This document shows positions 14,555 to 24,620 of a stretch of DNA of 64,000 nucleotides, in pieces. This DNA is from Otis tarda. Lineage: Eukaryota; Chordata; Aves; Otidiformes; Otididae. The stretch is taken from contig CM048553.1 of assembly GCA_026413225.1 (NCBI GenBank), forward strand, positions 116,814,690 to 116,878,689, read 5' to 3'. Below the pieces are notes generated by a model. The model did no database searches and was not told the DNA's origin. It saw only the letters and a program-made list of their open reading frames with translations. Every line of letters begins with the position of its first letter. Position 1 is the first letter of the stretch. A program made the translations under genes and the position numbers.

Positions 14555-14695
14555 ATTTCAGCCCTGCTTTGCCATATGCTGTGTTTGCATTTCTGGGTAT
14601 GTCACATCTGTACTATACTGTTCTCAGCTGTAAGATGGTAATAACAGTAGTTCTTTATCTCAGCGGCATAGTGAGTTTTAATCTATTAATATTTT
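14555..14695 (+). mobile_element. MIR-like SINE remnant
   Basis: On the plus strand the order of short phrases matches the core and 3' part of MIR-type (CORE-SINE) elements found across amniotes: CAGCCCTGCTTTGCCA, then GCTGTGTTTGCATTTCTGGG, GTCAC, CTCAGCTGTAAGATGG, TAATAACAGTAG, and finally a GTGAGTTTTAATCTATTAAT segment. The tRNA-derived 5' part with the A and B boxes is not recognisable. The copy is heavily mutated, as expected for an element that stopped moving long ago. It has no coding capacity. Confidence 0.75.
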
Positions 14696-14747
14696 CTTCA
14701 GGATTTCAGCTGGACGATGCTCACAGAGGCATTTAACAACAAAAATT

Positions 14748-15075
14748 TTGTCACTACTTTTATGGCAAACTTGGACCTTAGACCACAGGCCTACATCAGC
14801 CTTGTTCTTATTCTCGTCAGTCCTTTTACTTAAAGAAGTTAGATTTTTATGTGTATCATGGACATTTACTGAGGGTTACACAAGCATTATTTCCCAAGAG
14901 AATCTACTCCACAACTTCATGGACTGCACCACAGTGATTATCACTGTATACCAGTGACTCTGGAGTTGTACCAACGTTACTTCAGCAATTGATACTTGTT
15001 GAAAACTGGGTTACCACCCCTATTGCCAGCATTGCTGATCAGAATCAGCTAGCTTACTTTGCTCTGTGGATCAAA
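14748..15075. other. Short non-coding spacer
   Basis: Unique sequence between the MIR-like element and the CR1. It contains a 69-codon open frame without recognisable domains, which I regard as chance. Confidence 0.5.
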
Positions 15076-15722
15076 TCATAGAATCATAGAATCATAGAAT
15101 CATAGAATGGTTAGAGTTGGAAGGGACCTTCAAAGGTCATCTAGTCCAACCCCCCTGCAAGAGCAGGGACATCCCTGACTAGATCAGGTTGCTCAGAGCC
15201 TCATCCAGCCTGGCCTTGAACACTTCCAGGGATGGGGCATCCACCACCTCTCTGGGCAACCTGTTCCAGTGCTCTACAACTCTCATTGTAAAAAATTTTT
15301 TTCTAATATCTAATCTAAACCTAGCTCCTTCTAATTTAAACCCATTACCCCTTGTCCTATCACAACAGGCCCTACTGAACAGTTTCTCCCCATCTTTCCT
15401 GTAGGCCCCCTTGAGGTATTGGAAGACCGCTATCAGGTCTCCCCGGAGCCTCCTCTTCTCCAGGCTGAACAGCCCCAACTCTCTCAGCCTGTCCTCATAG
15501 GAGAGGTGCTCCAGCCCTCTGATCATCTTGGTGGCCCTCCTCTGGACCCTTTCCAACTGGTCCATGTCCTTCTTGTGTTGGGGGCTCCAGAACTGGACGC
15601 AGTACTCCAGGTGGGGTCTCACCAGGGCAGAGTAGAGGGGCAGAATCACCTCCCTCGACCTGCCGGCCACGCTCCTCTTGATGCAGCCCAGGATGCGGTT
15701 GGCCTTCTGGGCCACAAGGGCC
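15076..15722 (-). mobile_element. Young 5'-truncated CR1 LINE
   Basis: The plus strand begins with four copies of the octamer ATCATAGA, the complement of the CR1 3' end. GGTTAGAGTTGGAAGGGACC and the AGGTCATCTAGTCCAACCCC phrase follow, all diagnostic of the CR1 3' UTR. The remaining ~540 bp encode the C-terminal part of CR1 ORF2 on the minus strand and end at 15722 inside coding sequence, so the copy is severely 5' truncated. Because the frame is intact and the sequence is close to the avian CR1 consensus, it is among the youngest insertions in the window. No target-site duplication is evident, as is usual for CR1. Confidence 0.97.
15179..15715 (-). pseudogene. CR1 ORF2 C-terminal fragment (open frame, headless)
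   Basis: The minus-strand frame runs 178 codons without interruption to a natural stop just after the residues EALSNLI. It carries the stretch [14 protein letters not shown], then [59 protein letters not shown] and the end [10 protein letters not shown]. These are the thumb-like and C-terminal parts of the CR1 reverse transcriptase protein, downstream of the catalytic palm. The endonuclease domain, the palm with its FADD motif, and any true start codon are absent because the insertion is 5' truncated. It is therefore a dead fragment rather than a functional gene, despite its open frame. Confidence 0.95.
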
Positions 15723-16072
15723 CAGACTATCTAAGAGCAGCTACTCTCTCCTTTTCAACAGAAAAATTACATTCTCCATACTTAAACGGCATTTTTTACT
15801 ATAACAGTCCTCCCAAGGTAAGTCAACTGGCTATGCAGCATCCATGTGACCCAGAACCAACTGTCAGCGTTAATGGAAGTCATGTAACCACACATAGCAC
15901 AGAGATGTTCAATGTGGACAAAAGAATAGCTTGGTTTTTCTCCTTTTTTTTCCCATATAAGCAAAGAACAACCGCTACACACCAAGGAGACATGTATGAT
16001 GTATCTGTCCCCAAAAAGGGGAAGATGTGCTGCCAGCTTATGTTTTTCTGATGGACCTGTTTCCATTTCAGT

Positions 16073-16270
16073 CTGAGAAAACTTACAGAAATTTTGATTC
16101 AAAATAGACACTTTAAATATAATTTGTAAAAAACTCAAGACTCACTAGGAATATAGGCAGAAAAAGCGAAAACTTTCATCTTCTGCACACCTTCAATTCC
16201 TGTGAGCTCAGCAAGTTTTACTCACCTAGTGAACGCCAGAGCATGACCCAGATTTATAACTTTTCCTGAA
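16073..16270 (+). repeat. Duplicated block of unknown family, copy B
   Basis: This is the second copy of the block at 11711-11883, in the same orientation. The best-matching core is about 16080-16200, with substitutions scattered throughout, plus roughly 40 extra bases (about 16205-16245) before the match resumes at TTTATAACTTTTCCTG. The two copies lie about 4.36 kb apart, and the young CR1 at 15.1-15.7 kb lies between them but outside both. Divergence between the copies shows the duplication is not recent. Confidence 0.8.
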
Positions 16271-19200
16271 ATATGCAGACATTTCAGACACTTCACATGC
16301 AAAAGCCATTGTTAAAAAGTATAGAGTTTGGCTGAGACTAACTGTGCTGTATGAGAGCAAAGCCTCTGAGTATGAGTTCAACAGGCTTTAGAGCATTCAG
16401 AGAATTGTGGTGGATTTAGGTCTGAATTTTAAAATGAGAAGACAGGATCACACTTTATACAACTGCTGCAATAAATAGAGCAGAATTCCAAAACTCAAAC
16501 AGCAAACTACCTCATCCTAAACAGGTAACAAATACAGAATGATTGAGTGTGAACAATGAGAAGAAATTGAAAAAAATTAAATTTAAAAAAAATTGACGAG
16601 GAAGGGTTGAGTGAAGCAAAGGACATCCCTGAAAAGCAGGAAATGGACTAAGAAATCTAGAATCTAATACAGAAAACAGTTGTGGTGAAAAGTATGATGG
16701 TTGTTTCCAAAATAACAATCATAAGGGAGGAATAAACCTCTTCAGTCCCCTGCTAATTCTCACATATTTGTGCTCCCTATGGAAACAGAGATATAAAGTC
16801 TGATAACCTAAAGAATATAAAAAAAAAACCAAAACATCAAAAGCAGAAAAGGTCACACCAAGTTCCAGGAGAAGCTTGAAGCTTGATCTTCATCTTAGCA
16901 AAAGAAAAAATCTGCCTAATTCTTCCACAGTAGTGACTTAGAAAGAAGCTTTTAAAACCAGTCCCCAGAATGTAAAAATGAGATTCAAAGGCAGGATGTC
17001 ATTTTCAAAATCAGATTAGAACAGGATTACTTAATTAAAAGAGACAAATTAAAAATAGGAAATAGTGCAGCTGGAGCCTGGAGAAAAAAAGAAGGTGGGG
17101 AGGGGGAAATACAAAACACATCAGTAAAAGTTAAAAAAAAAAAAAAGAAAAAGACAAGAAAGTTCTCAGTAGATGTTGACATCAAACATGAAAAAATGTG
17201 AGGATTTGGAAAATAATTTCTTAAAGACATGTGGGCTATAATTTTAACAGCAAAAAATTGCATTAAGTATAGACAGAAAGAAAAAGCTTGTTATCAAAGA
17301 TTAGCTTTGAAGTATGAGGCTATGACAAAGGTACTGTAGTGGATGAAAGCCATTTATATTCAAGGCTTAATAATTCAATGTTTCTCTCCAAGGCACTCTC
17401 TAAAGTTCTATCAATCAAAACAAAAATGTATTTAGAAATAGAGTACATATGCAGAGCAAAAGACCATGAAAGCAGTCTGAATATAGAAAATCTGGGAAAA
17501 CTCCTGTCCAACTCACTTAAACAGAAGCTCTCATCAAATGTCTGCTGAATGTGTGTAACTAAGGTTATGGGCAGTGTAGGATGGCAATATGTACTCTTTT
17601 GGAATTTTTTTGTTTGTTTTCCCTGAAGGATTAGGAGATCGGAAAGAAATAACAGCTTAACATTGAAATGAAAGAACTGCGGTGCTTGAGGTTGAAGGTT
17701 TCACTGAATTCAGTAGGTCCTGTAGGACTTAACTGCAAGGCAATTAGAGTGTAAAGTGATCACAGTTCACCTTATTTTTCATTTTTCTGGGAAAAAAAAA
17801 AATCTTAATTTCTGCTCCAAGGCTCAGAGCTGAATAGCGTGGATGATGATGTCCTATCAGACTGTCCTGACAAAGTCATGGGGTACTGGGAATCTTGTAG
17901 CTGAACTGCAGGCTGCCTCACACTTTTTCAAAACATTTTTAAAACAAGAACAAAGAGCTACTGCTGTGCTTTCTAGGCTAAGTTCTACAAAGCTATTGAA
18001 TAGGAACAGACAAACAAGAACATTTTTTCCAAGCCCAAGTTGATAATTGCATTTCTAATGAATGGCTGTGGATGCTGAGTATTTCTAAAAATCAGGCTCT
18101 TTGTCCTAAATAGCAAAACTATTCAACCCAGAATTTTCCATACTGAAACCCTTTCCTGTCTGTCCTGCAATCAGAAAGAGCATAGTATTCTTTCTCTGCC
18201 CCTCTGTGGTTTGTTTATTCTCTACCAGCTTCCTACTTTTACACTTTTTTCCCTCTAGTCTTGTTTTTTTCTCCTCTCTTCTATAGTGCTGTTCTTGGTG
18301 GAAGATCCATTCAGGCATCTCCCTAAGTATACCCTGTTCTGCTGAACATAGCCATTAATGGTCGCAATGTCTTTTGTTTTCTAGCTTCTCTCTAACAATG
18401 TGAGTGAAATATTACAAGAGTGTTATCAGATGGGCTGTTTTTTCTGTTCCTCAAATCATTCAGTAACATACCCATTTGATCACAGAAGCACATAAAATTA
18501 TGACAGAAATTTAGGAAATTCTATTTTAAAACCCTATCCCAAAAGCTGTAATTGCAGTTGCCTAGGTAAACTGATGAGAGCCCATAATCCTAGTCACAAG
18601 TCATTCATCACCCCTTCCCCTCTCCTTGTTCCTATAACAGGTATTTAATAGAGCAGATCTGTCACTGGTGTAATAGGCATTTGCCCACTTCTATCAGCTT
18701 TGAAAATCTGTAGTCAAAAATCTGTAGCCAGTGATGGGCTGCTCCTTTCTTACATTGACCTCTTAGCTATTCACAACTATTCTCCATCCACATTATTGAA
18801 TCTACACCAGTGAACCAAGTGAGGAGATATTAGGTTTTATTTATACTTCTTGACATAGAGTAAATTGGTGTTCCAGGAAACAGTCTCGGCATGCTCAAGT
18901 AAGGCAGTAAAAGCACTGCTTTTCTGAGCATGTATCAGACAGTCATATTTTCCTAGATGAATATAAAGCATATATCAAACCCTCACAGGATAAAAGAAAA
19001 GAGTGAAGAGATAGAACTTCTTTACTTTGACAGCATGTTGACATGGTCCAGATTCCTATTTGCCAGCGTGGTGAGAAATAGAATTATACAAGGAAAAATT
19101 TGACAAAAGGGCAGCTGAGGTCAAAACTTGTGCTATGTCAAGGATCTAAAGTGTAAAAAGAAATGTAGTTCCATGCAACCTGAAGAGAAAGAGAATGAAG

Positions 19201-20156
19201 TAAAAAACAAGTGCTTAAAAAAACAAAGGTTTCATACTAGATTATTTTTTTTACTGGACTCTCTTCCAGTTCACTTTTGTTTTTAGAAAGTTGGTGTCTT
19301 ACCGGGCCCTGGAGCTGGACTTGCGCACAGACAGCTAACATATAATCTAATGCAAGCCACTTCTAAGGAGACTTTGGTGGCACGTGTAGCAAGTTTGCAG
19401 AGATTATTATTTCATAAGTCATTTAAAACTACAAAAGAAGTAGTTCATCTGTACAAATTGAAAGTTTTTACCAAATACTTGGTCATTAGTTTCCTTATGT
19501 TAATTTCTGTTCCTTAATTAGGTGTTTATTTCCCTTCCCTTTTCTCACTTCCAGTAATTATCTCAACACTAAAATAGATTACAGAGATGTCCACACAGAC
19601 AGCATACAATCAAGTCCTGTGAGCTGCCTTTTCAAGCCTTGTGATCAGAGATCTATTACACTCATTTAATTAGAGCTGGAATGTAGAAGCTAGACTCTAA
19701 CTGGAAATATAGATCTGAGTTCTACTTCTAAGACCTTGTGCTCTGGGGCTACAAGCAGATATAGTTGCAGAGCCAGTGATGCTCAGACAGCATACACTGC
19801 AACAGGCTGATGGAGGAGCTGTTGCTTACAAGAGAGGATGCTGCCTGCTAATGCTGATCAGTAATAACTTGTCTCTGAGAAAGACCAGGACTTCTGGCTT
19901 CCAGGTCTTGCTGGAATGGCACCAGGGCAGCAGCATCTCTTACTGGGCACATACCTGCCTTTGTAGCAGGCACAGCTTCTCACTTCTAAATTCTTTGATT
20001 TCTTATCTACAGCAGACACCCCTTGTTTCCATCAGTTCTCAGCAGTAACCAGAAAAAAAAAAAAAAAAAGGTCCACACAAGGGCCAAGGCCAATGTTTCC
20101 ACAGGATCAAACTGAAGGTAATATAAAAATAGTGTACTGTTCTTTGGTGCACTAGG
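16271..20156. other. Non-coding DNA, no gene seen
   Basis: AT-rich DNA with A-runs (16820, 17130, 20054-20070). A 14-bp near-perfect tandem duplication (AAAATCTGTAG core) lies at 18702-18729. At about 19690-19750 there is a faint likeness to the 5' part of MIR-type SINEs, too weak to annotate separately. Open frames are short and lack domains. Confidence 0.5.
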
Positions 20157-20218
20157 AAAAAAAAAACCAAACAAAAAAAAAACAAAACCAAAACCAAACC
20201 CAAACCCAAACCCAAACT
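20157..20218. repeat. A/C simple repeat grading into (AAACCC)n
   Basis: An A-rich stretch broken by CC grades rightwards into AAACC and then into AAACCC units (CCC at 20199-20201, 20205-20207 and 20211-20213). On the minus strand this reads as TTTGGG units, a variant of the TTAGGG telomere repeat, with G runs that could form a two-layer G-quadruplex. The gradual change in unit suggests growth from a poly(A) or CAAAA tract rather than a true interstitial telomere. Confidence 0.85.
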
Positions 20219-20220
20219 GC

Positions 20221-20265
20221 TCGAGATAAGGAAACTAAGGCCAGCTTACCTAAGGACATATAACT
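20221..20265 (-). mobile_element. Small MIR-like SINE remnant
   Basis: Read on the minus strand the order TTATATGTCCTTAGGTAAG, then CCTTAGTTTCCTTATCT matches the MIR segment that normally reads 'tgaccttgggcaagtcac...cctcagtttcctcatct', with about 14 bases missing in between. Only about 45 bp can be recognised. Chance similarity is possible but unlikely given two phrases in the right order and spacing. Confidence 0.5.
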
Positions 20266-20641
20266 CTGTTCAGCACCTAAAGAAAGTTTGCTGGAAAAGA
20301 GTTTTACAAGTAGGAAGAAGGATGGCTCAGCAGCAATATGAGAAGGTGCCTTGCCAAGTCATTGCTCTCATTGCATGAGAGAACAAACAATACTGCCTCA
20401 AGTGCAAAACATGAAGACTGCTGAGGAATGCCTATAGGTAATTAACCTGGAGCAGCTCAGCATAATTGTATGGCTGGACATTATTGTCTTCAGCTACTAC
20501 AAGTGTTCCTTCTATCTAATGAGAATTGCTTTGTCTAAAATTTATCTGAGCATTGTTTTTAAAGTTAATTCTAGGGCAAATAGATTTTTGCATCTCATTG
20601 TTCACTTTTAAAAATAATTTTTCCTTTTAATATAATGGTTT

Positions 20642-20679
20642 AGAATCTTTTTGTTTAATCAGAATCTTTTTGTTTAATC
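20642..20679. repeat. Perfect 19-bp tandem duplication
   Basis: Two identical adjacent 19-bp units (AGAATCTTTTTGTTTAATC). Identity of the copies suggests the duplication is younger than those at 13.3 and 33.9 kb. Confidence 0.93.
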
Positions 20680-23600
20680 TATATTCAGATGGCCATGTCT
20701 AAATATACTTTAAATTCTTGTTAAGAGATTATTCTTAAGAAAATTAGTTGTCTTATATTTTAAAGAAACCGCTAATTCTGTTTGAATGTTTGGCTATCTA
20801 ATATGTGCAACAGGCAAACTTACTTTGATAGCTTAGCCTTTTGGGAGAAATATGTACTGCAATCCCTATATGCAAATCCACTTGCAGAAGCAGTATTAAC
20901 TGTCACACCTCCCAAAGCTGTCGTGATGACTGGTGATGGAAGACAATGGCTAAAAGTCTGAGCCACTTTTCTCACCCTCATTAAACTTTCTCTTGAGCAG
21001 CATGTGGCACTGCAGGTAATGAGTTCCATCTGTGTGTCACCAGTCTTACCTACAGAGAAAAAACATTGAGATGTTGGAGGTAAAAATTGACTTCAGAAAA
21101 GCCAAAGTTTTCAGCTAAAAATAAACCTTTACTTTCAGAGTTCTGCAGAAGTCCCAGATATTCCAATTACTGTTCCAAGTTTGTAACTCAGAAAAAGCTT
21201 TTAGCAAAATGTTATCAGATGATGTTGCTAATTGGTGAAACTAAATTCATACTGATAATTAACAACCAGCAGTAGTTGTTTTAATCTTTTGGATTCTTGA
21301 ATTTATGAGTACAGTGATTCAAAAAGTAACAAATTAACTTAAACTGATAATATTTTGCCATTACAAAGGTTTAGTATTAAGATAGTAGGTAATAATCAAC
21401 AAATTAATTACTACCTTAGTTAATGATAAATTGCAGACACTATTTTGAAGGTACAAGCCTACAATAACCCAAACCCTGAACCGGCTAAAATGAACTGTTC
21501 AGCAAAGTTAGTGCATCTAAATATTAAGAACTGCAATTGCTAACAGCACTGTCTATTAACTGTAAGACAGTAGAATCATTCAAAAACACTAGGAAAGGTT
21601 GACTACCTTTCATGTGTCAACATTTCTGCTATGGCCCATTGCATCCTTCCATAAGAGGTGAAGACAACTGTAGTGTTGATTAAAGAAAACTTCCCCATCA
21701 TATGAGGTGAAACACAAACCACCATAACAGAGTAGCAAATCTGTGCAACACCCATACCAATGTGTTTTCACTGTCATTTCTATCCTATTTCCTAATTTTG
21801 CAAGGTAACAGAGAATTTGATCTCACATTCAGACTTGTAGTGAGATTTGATTAGACCTATTGAAACAAATTTTTAATTTGTACAATTTTATTGTCTCCTG
21901 TTGATATGAAGCGTATTTAAAAGCTGTTCTGCAGACCTTTATTTTTCTTCTAGTGTGCAGCTGAAAAAGAGTAGGCTAAACAACCCAGTCTATTAAGTCT
22001 TTGGACACATAGCAGCACATACTAGGAGTTTGTCTGTTTTAGTCACATTTTACTCCTTCTATTCCAGCAGAACTCTCATTGACTTGAAATTGAAATTTTG
22101 GCTAAGGATTAGAATATTTAATCTCTATGTCGGATAATAGAATAAAGTATACTGTTTTCCCTGACATTTCAAGAGCTTTAGCTGTATATATTTCGATGGT
22201 CTCCAGTATCACCAGGCTATATTTTTCTTTATTTTTTTCTTACTAGGATTTTCTCACAGATAACTGTTGGTAAAGCTTGCATAATAGAATTGTCATGCGT
22301 TATAAACTATGCTGAATATTCTGATAACTTTCATTTAAAGAAGCCAAATGCTCAACAAGCTTTGAGGTCTTTCTGAGATAATCAAATAGTCATCAAAACT
22401 TTTCATGTTACACCTATTGCTGCAAGGACAGTCTATAAATTCAGTTATCTGATCAATAATGACTGGATACAAATTTTCTACAGCTTATTTCAGCAAGGTG
22501 TTTATTTAGGTAGCTTTGGCAGAACCTGACAAGTTAGTGAATATAGAAGTAGTTTTCCAATTATTTAAATATATAATCATAACAACCCTAGATAAAATTT
22601 TTAATAAAATCTGTTTTAAGGGGATAATATCTCTCAGCAGCTTTTAGATGCTCTTACAGAGGGCTCTCAAATTACTCATTTTCAGAGCCTGAGCAACCTT
22701 AGAAATTGTGGGGTTTTCTATCTCTTAGCGATCACGCTAAGATAATAATACTTACAATGTAGCCAATCATGTCTTTTGCCTACAAAAATAAATGTGCATC
22801 ACCTGCTTTGTTGGCATATCTCTAACTCCTAAGAAATTAGTTAAACCTAACTTGTATAAATTATGTCTCACTTTAGCTATAAATATCATCTATAGACACA
22901 GTGACTTATTTAAACTATTGTAATTGACTACACATCTTTCTAGGAAAGATATGTTATAATTTCAAGTTCTTCAATTACTAAGAAACACTATCTTTAAAGA
23001 TCTTGCCCTGAAAGCTATGGGTTTTTTTTCAGAAATTTTTGAGGAGGAAACATATTTTCTTGTATTTCTTCTATCATAGTCACTGCATCTCTGCTTATCA
23101 ACACTGAAACATGTAGCTTAAAAACACATATACAGAGAAAACACTTCCCTCACTATTTTTCTTATGTTGATAAGAAAAGAAAGCAATTTTAGTGGGATTT
23201 AGATACATATTGGAAAGGCTAAAAAAAGCTGATGAAAACAAAACCTTGTTAGTATCTAACAAGACTGTGAAAATGGCACTGCCGAGATCACTTCATGAAT
23301 ATGGACAGCTACACCAGGGGCTACGACTGTCCTTTTTTGTCTTGTTCAGATTGGAGCTTCTTTTTTTTTTTTTTTTTAAAAAAAAAAAGACATGCCATTT
23401 TAAAAATAATATGGGTCATATCAGACAGTTACAGCCTTTAAAGCCTCACTTTTGGCACATGCTAAGTAAACACCTCATAGACACTATTAGAAGTTAAAAA
23501 TTCTCATTTTCCTGCAGCACTTGAACAAGTTTTGAAGCCTAGATTGATTAACAATACTCTGTGTTATTAAGTTCCTAATTTTAGTGGGTTTATTTTTTGC

Positions 23601-24543
23601 TAGATTTTTACCTCTTGAGTGGAAATTTTTTTCTTATTCATGTTCATCTCACATTTGAATTTTCAACAAACCAGAAAAAATACCCAGTCCTTATCTGAGA
23701 AAGAAGCTAAAGAAAGTCAAGAGTCTTCATAGCGTAAATTATTTCTAACAATATTTCCATGGATGAAATTGAGTGTTCTGGATCAAAAGAAGCTGAAATC
23801 TGGCTATCTTCCAGTGCAATATGCTATTTTCTGATCTATCAAAAAGGCACAGTCAAGGTACAAATTCATAGTTTGCATAGAGTCACTCTAAGCTTGTTGC
23901 ACGTTTGTAGCTAAAACCTCCAAAGACTCCACAGTGAAAGAGCGCTAATTTACCGCTGATTAGGTTTGTTTTGATGCTGCAGTTATAGTATCCATTTTGC
24001 TAATATTGTCTAACCTTTTATTTTTGTATATATTTGCAATATTTATCTCAAACCAGTACATATTACTGAGTGCTTATTTTTTATTACTAGCTCTCTCCAT
24101 TGTAAAAGAAACCTAATAATACAAACATAAATGTCTCAAAAATACCTCTGTGTGTATGTATCTTGAGACCGTGTCCCTTGTGATTTTTCCATATTTCAAG
24201 CTGACCATTAGCTGGGCCCTGTAGGTACTAGCACAATATAAAAAATCTCAGAGCAATAATAATGCAATGTGTAGTTTATGTATTAACAGTTGTTTTTTAA
24301 GATATGTATTAACTATTCCATGTTAATTTTCATCAACAATATATTAGTTCATGTTTTTGCTGAATAATACCTTGCACAAGAAAATATTCTGTTGTGGCTT
24401 TTTTTTCCTTTTTAGACCATTTCACTGACATCTTTCCCTTTCACATCAGTGTTTCAGGATACTGATAGAAGTTATCATACATGAACCTAGATACTGTTCA
24501 AAAAGCTTTGAAACTGTATTTCATTTATATTTTTGTGTCTCAT
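20680..24543. other. AT-rich non-coding DNA, no gene seen
   Basis: No transposable element, exon or RNA gene recognised. A phrase near 22070-22110 (AACTCTCATTGACTTGAAATT) resembles a motif common in ancient amniote repeats, but it is too short to assign. The T-run/A-run hairpin at 23361-23388 is listed separately. Confidence 0.5.
23361..23388. repeat. T17-A11 inverted homopolymer run
   Basis: Seventeen T are followed directly by eleven A, giving a perfect 22-base self-complementary segment. It could extrude as a hairpin and is a likely site of length variation and of sequencing or assembly error. Confidence 0.9.
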
Positions 24544-24620
24544 TGGGGGTTGGGCTAGATGACCTTTAAAGGTCCCTTCCAACCTTAACTATTTTGTGAT
24601 TCTAAGATTCTATGATTCTA
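24544..24620 (+). mobile_element. CR1 LINE 3' tail
   Basis: The plus strand reads GGGTTGGGCTAGATGACC, TTTAAAGGTCCCTTCCAACC and then degenerate GATTCTA octamers. This is the 3' UTR end of a CR1 in the sense orientation, severely 5' truncated to about 75 bp with no coding sequence. Confidence 0.93.

Noticed and set aside
15419..16051. 210-codon open frame on the plus strand
   Set aside because: Most of it is antisense to the CR1 ORF2 at 15179-15715. CR1 antisense frames are often long because of base composition; it is a shadow, not a gene.
23361..23388. Terminator-like T-run/A-run hairpin
   Set aside because: Rho-independent terminators are bacterial and no transcription unit is adjacent; it is a homopolymer junction.
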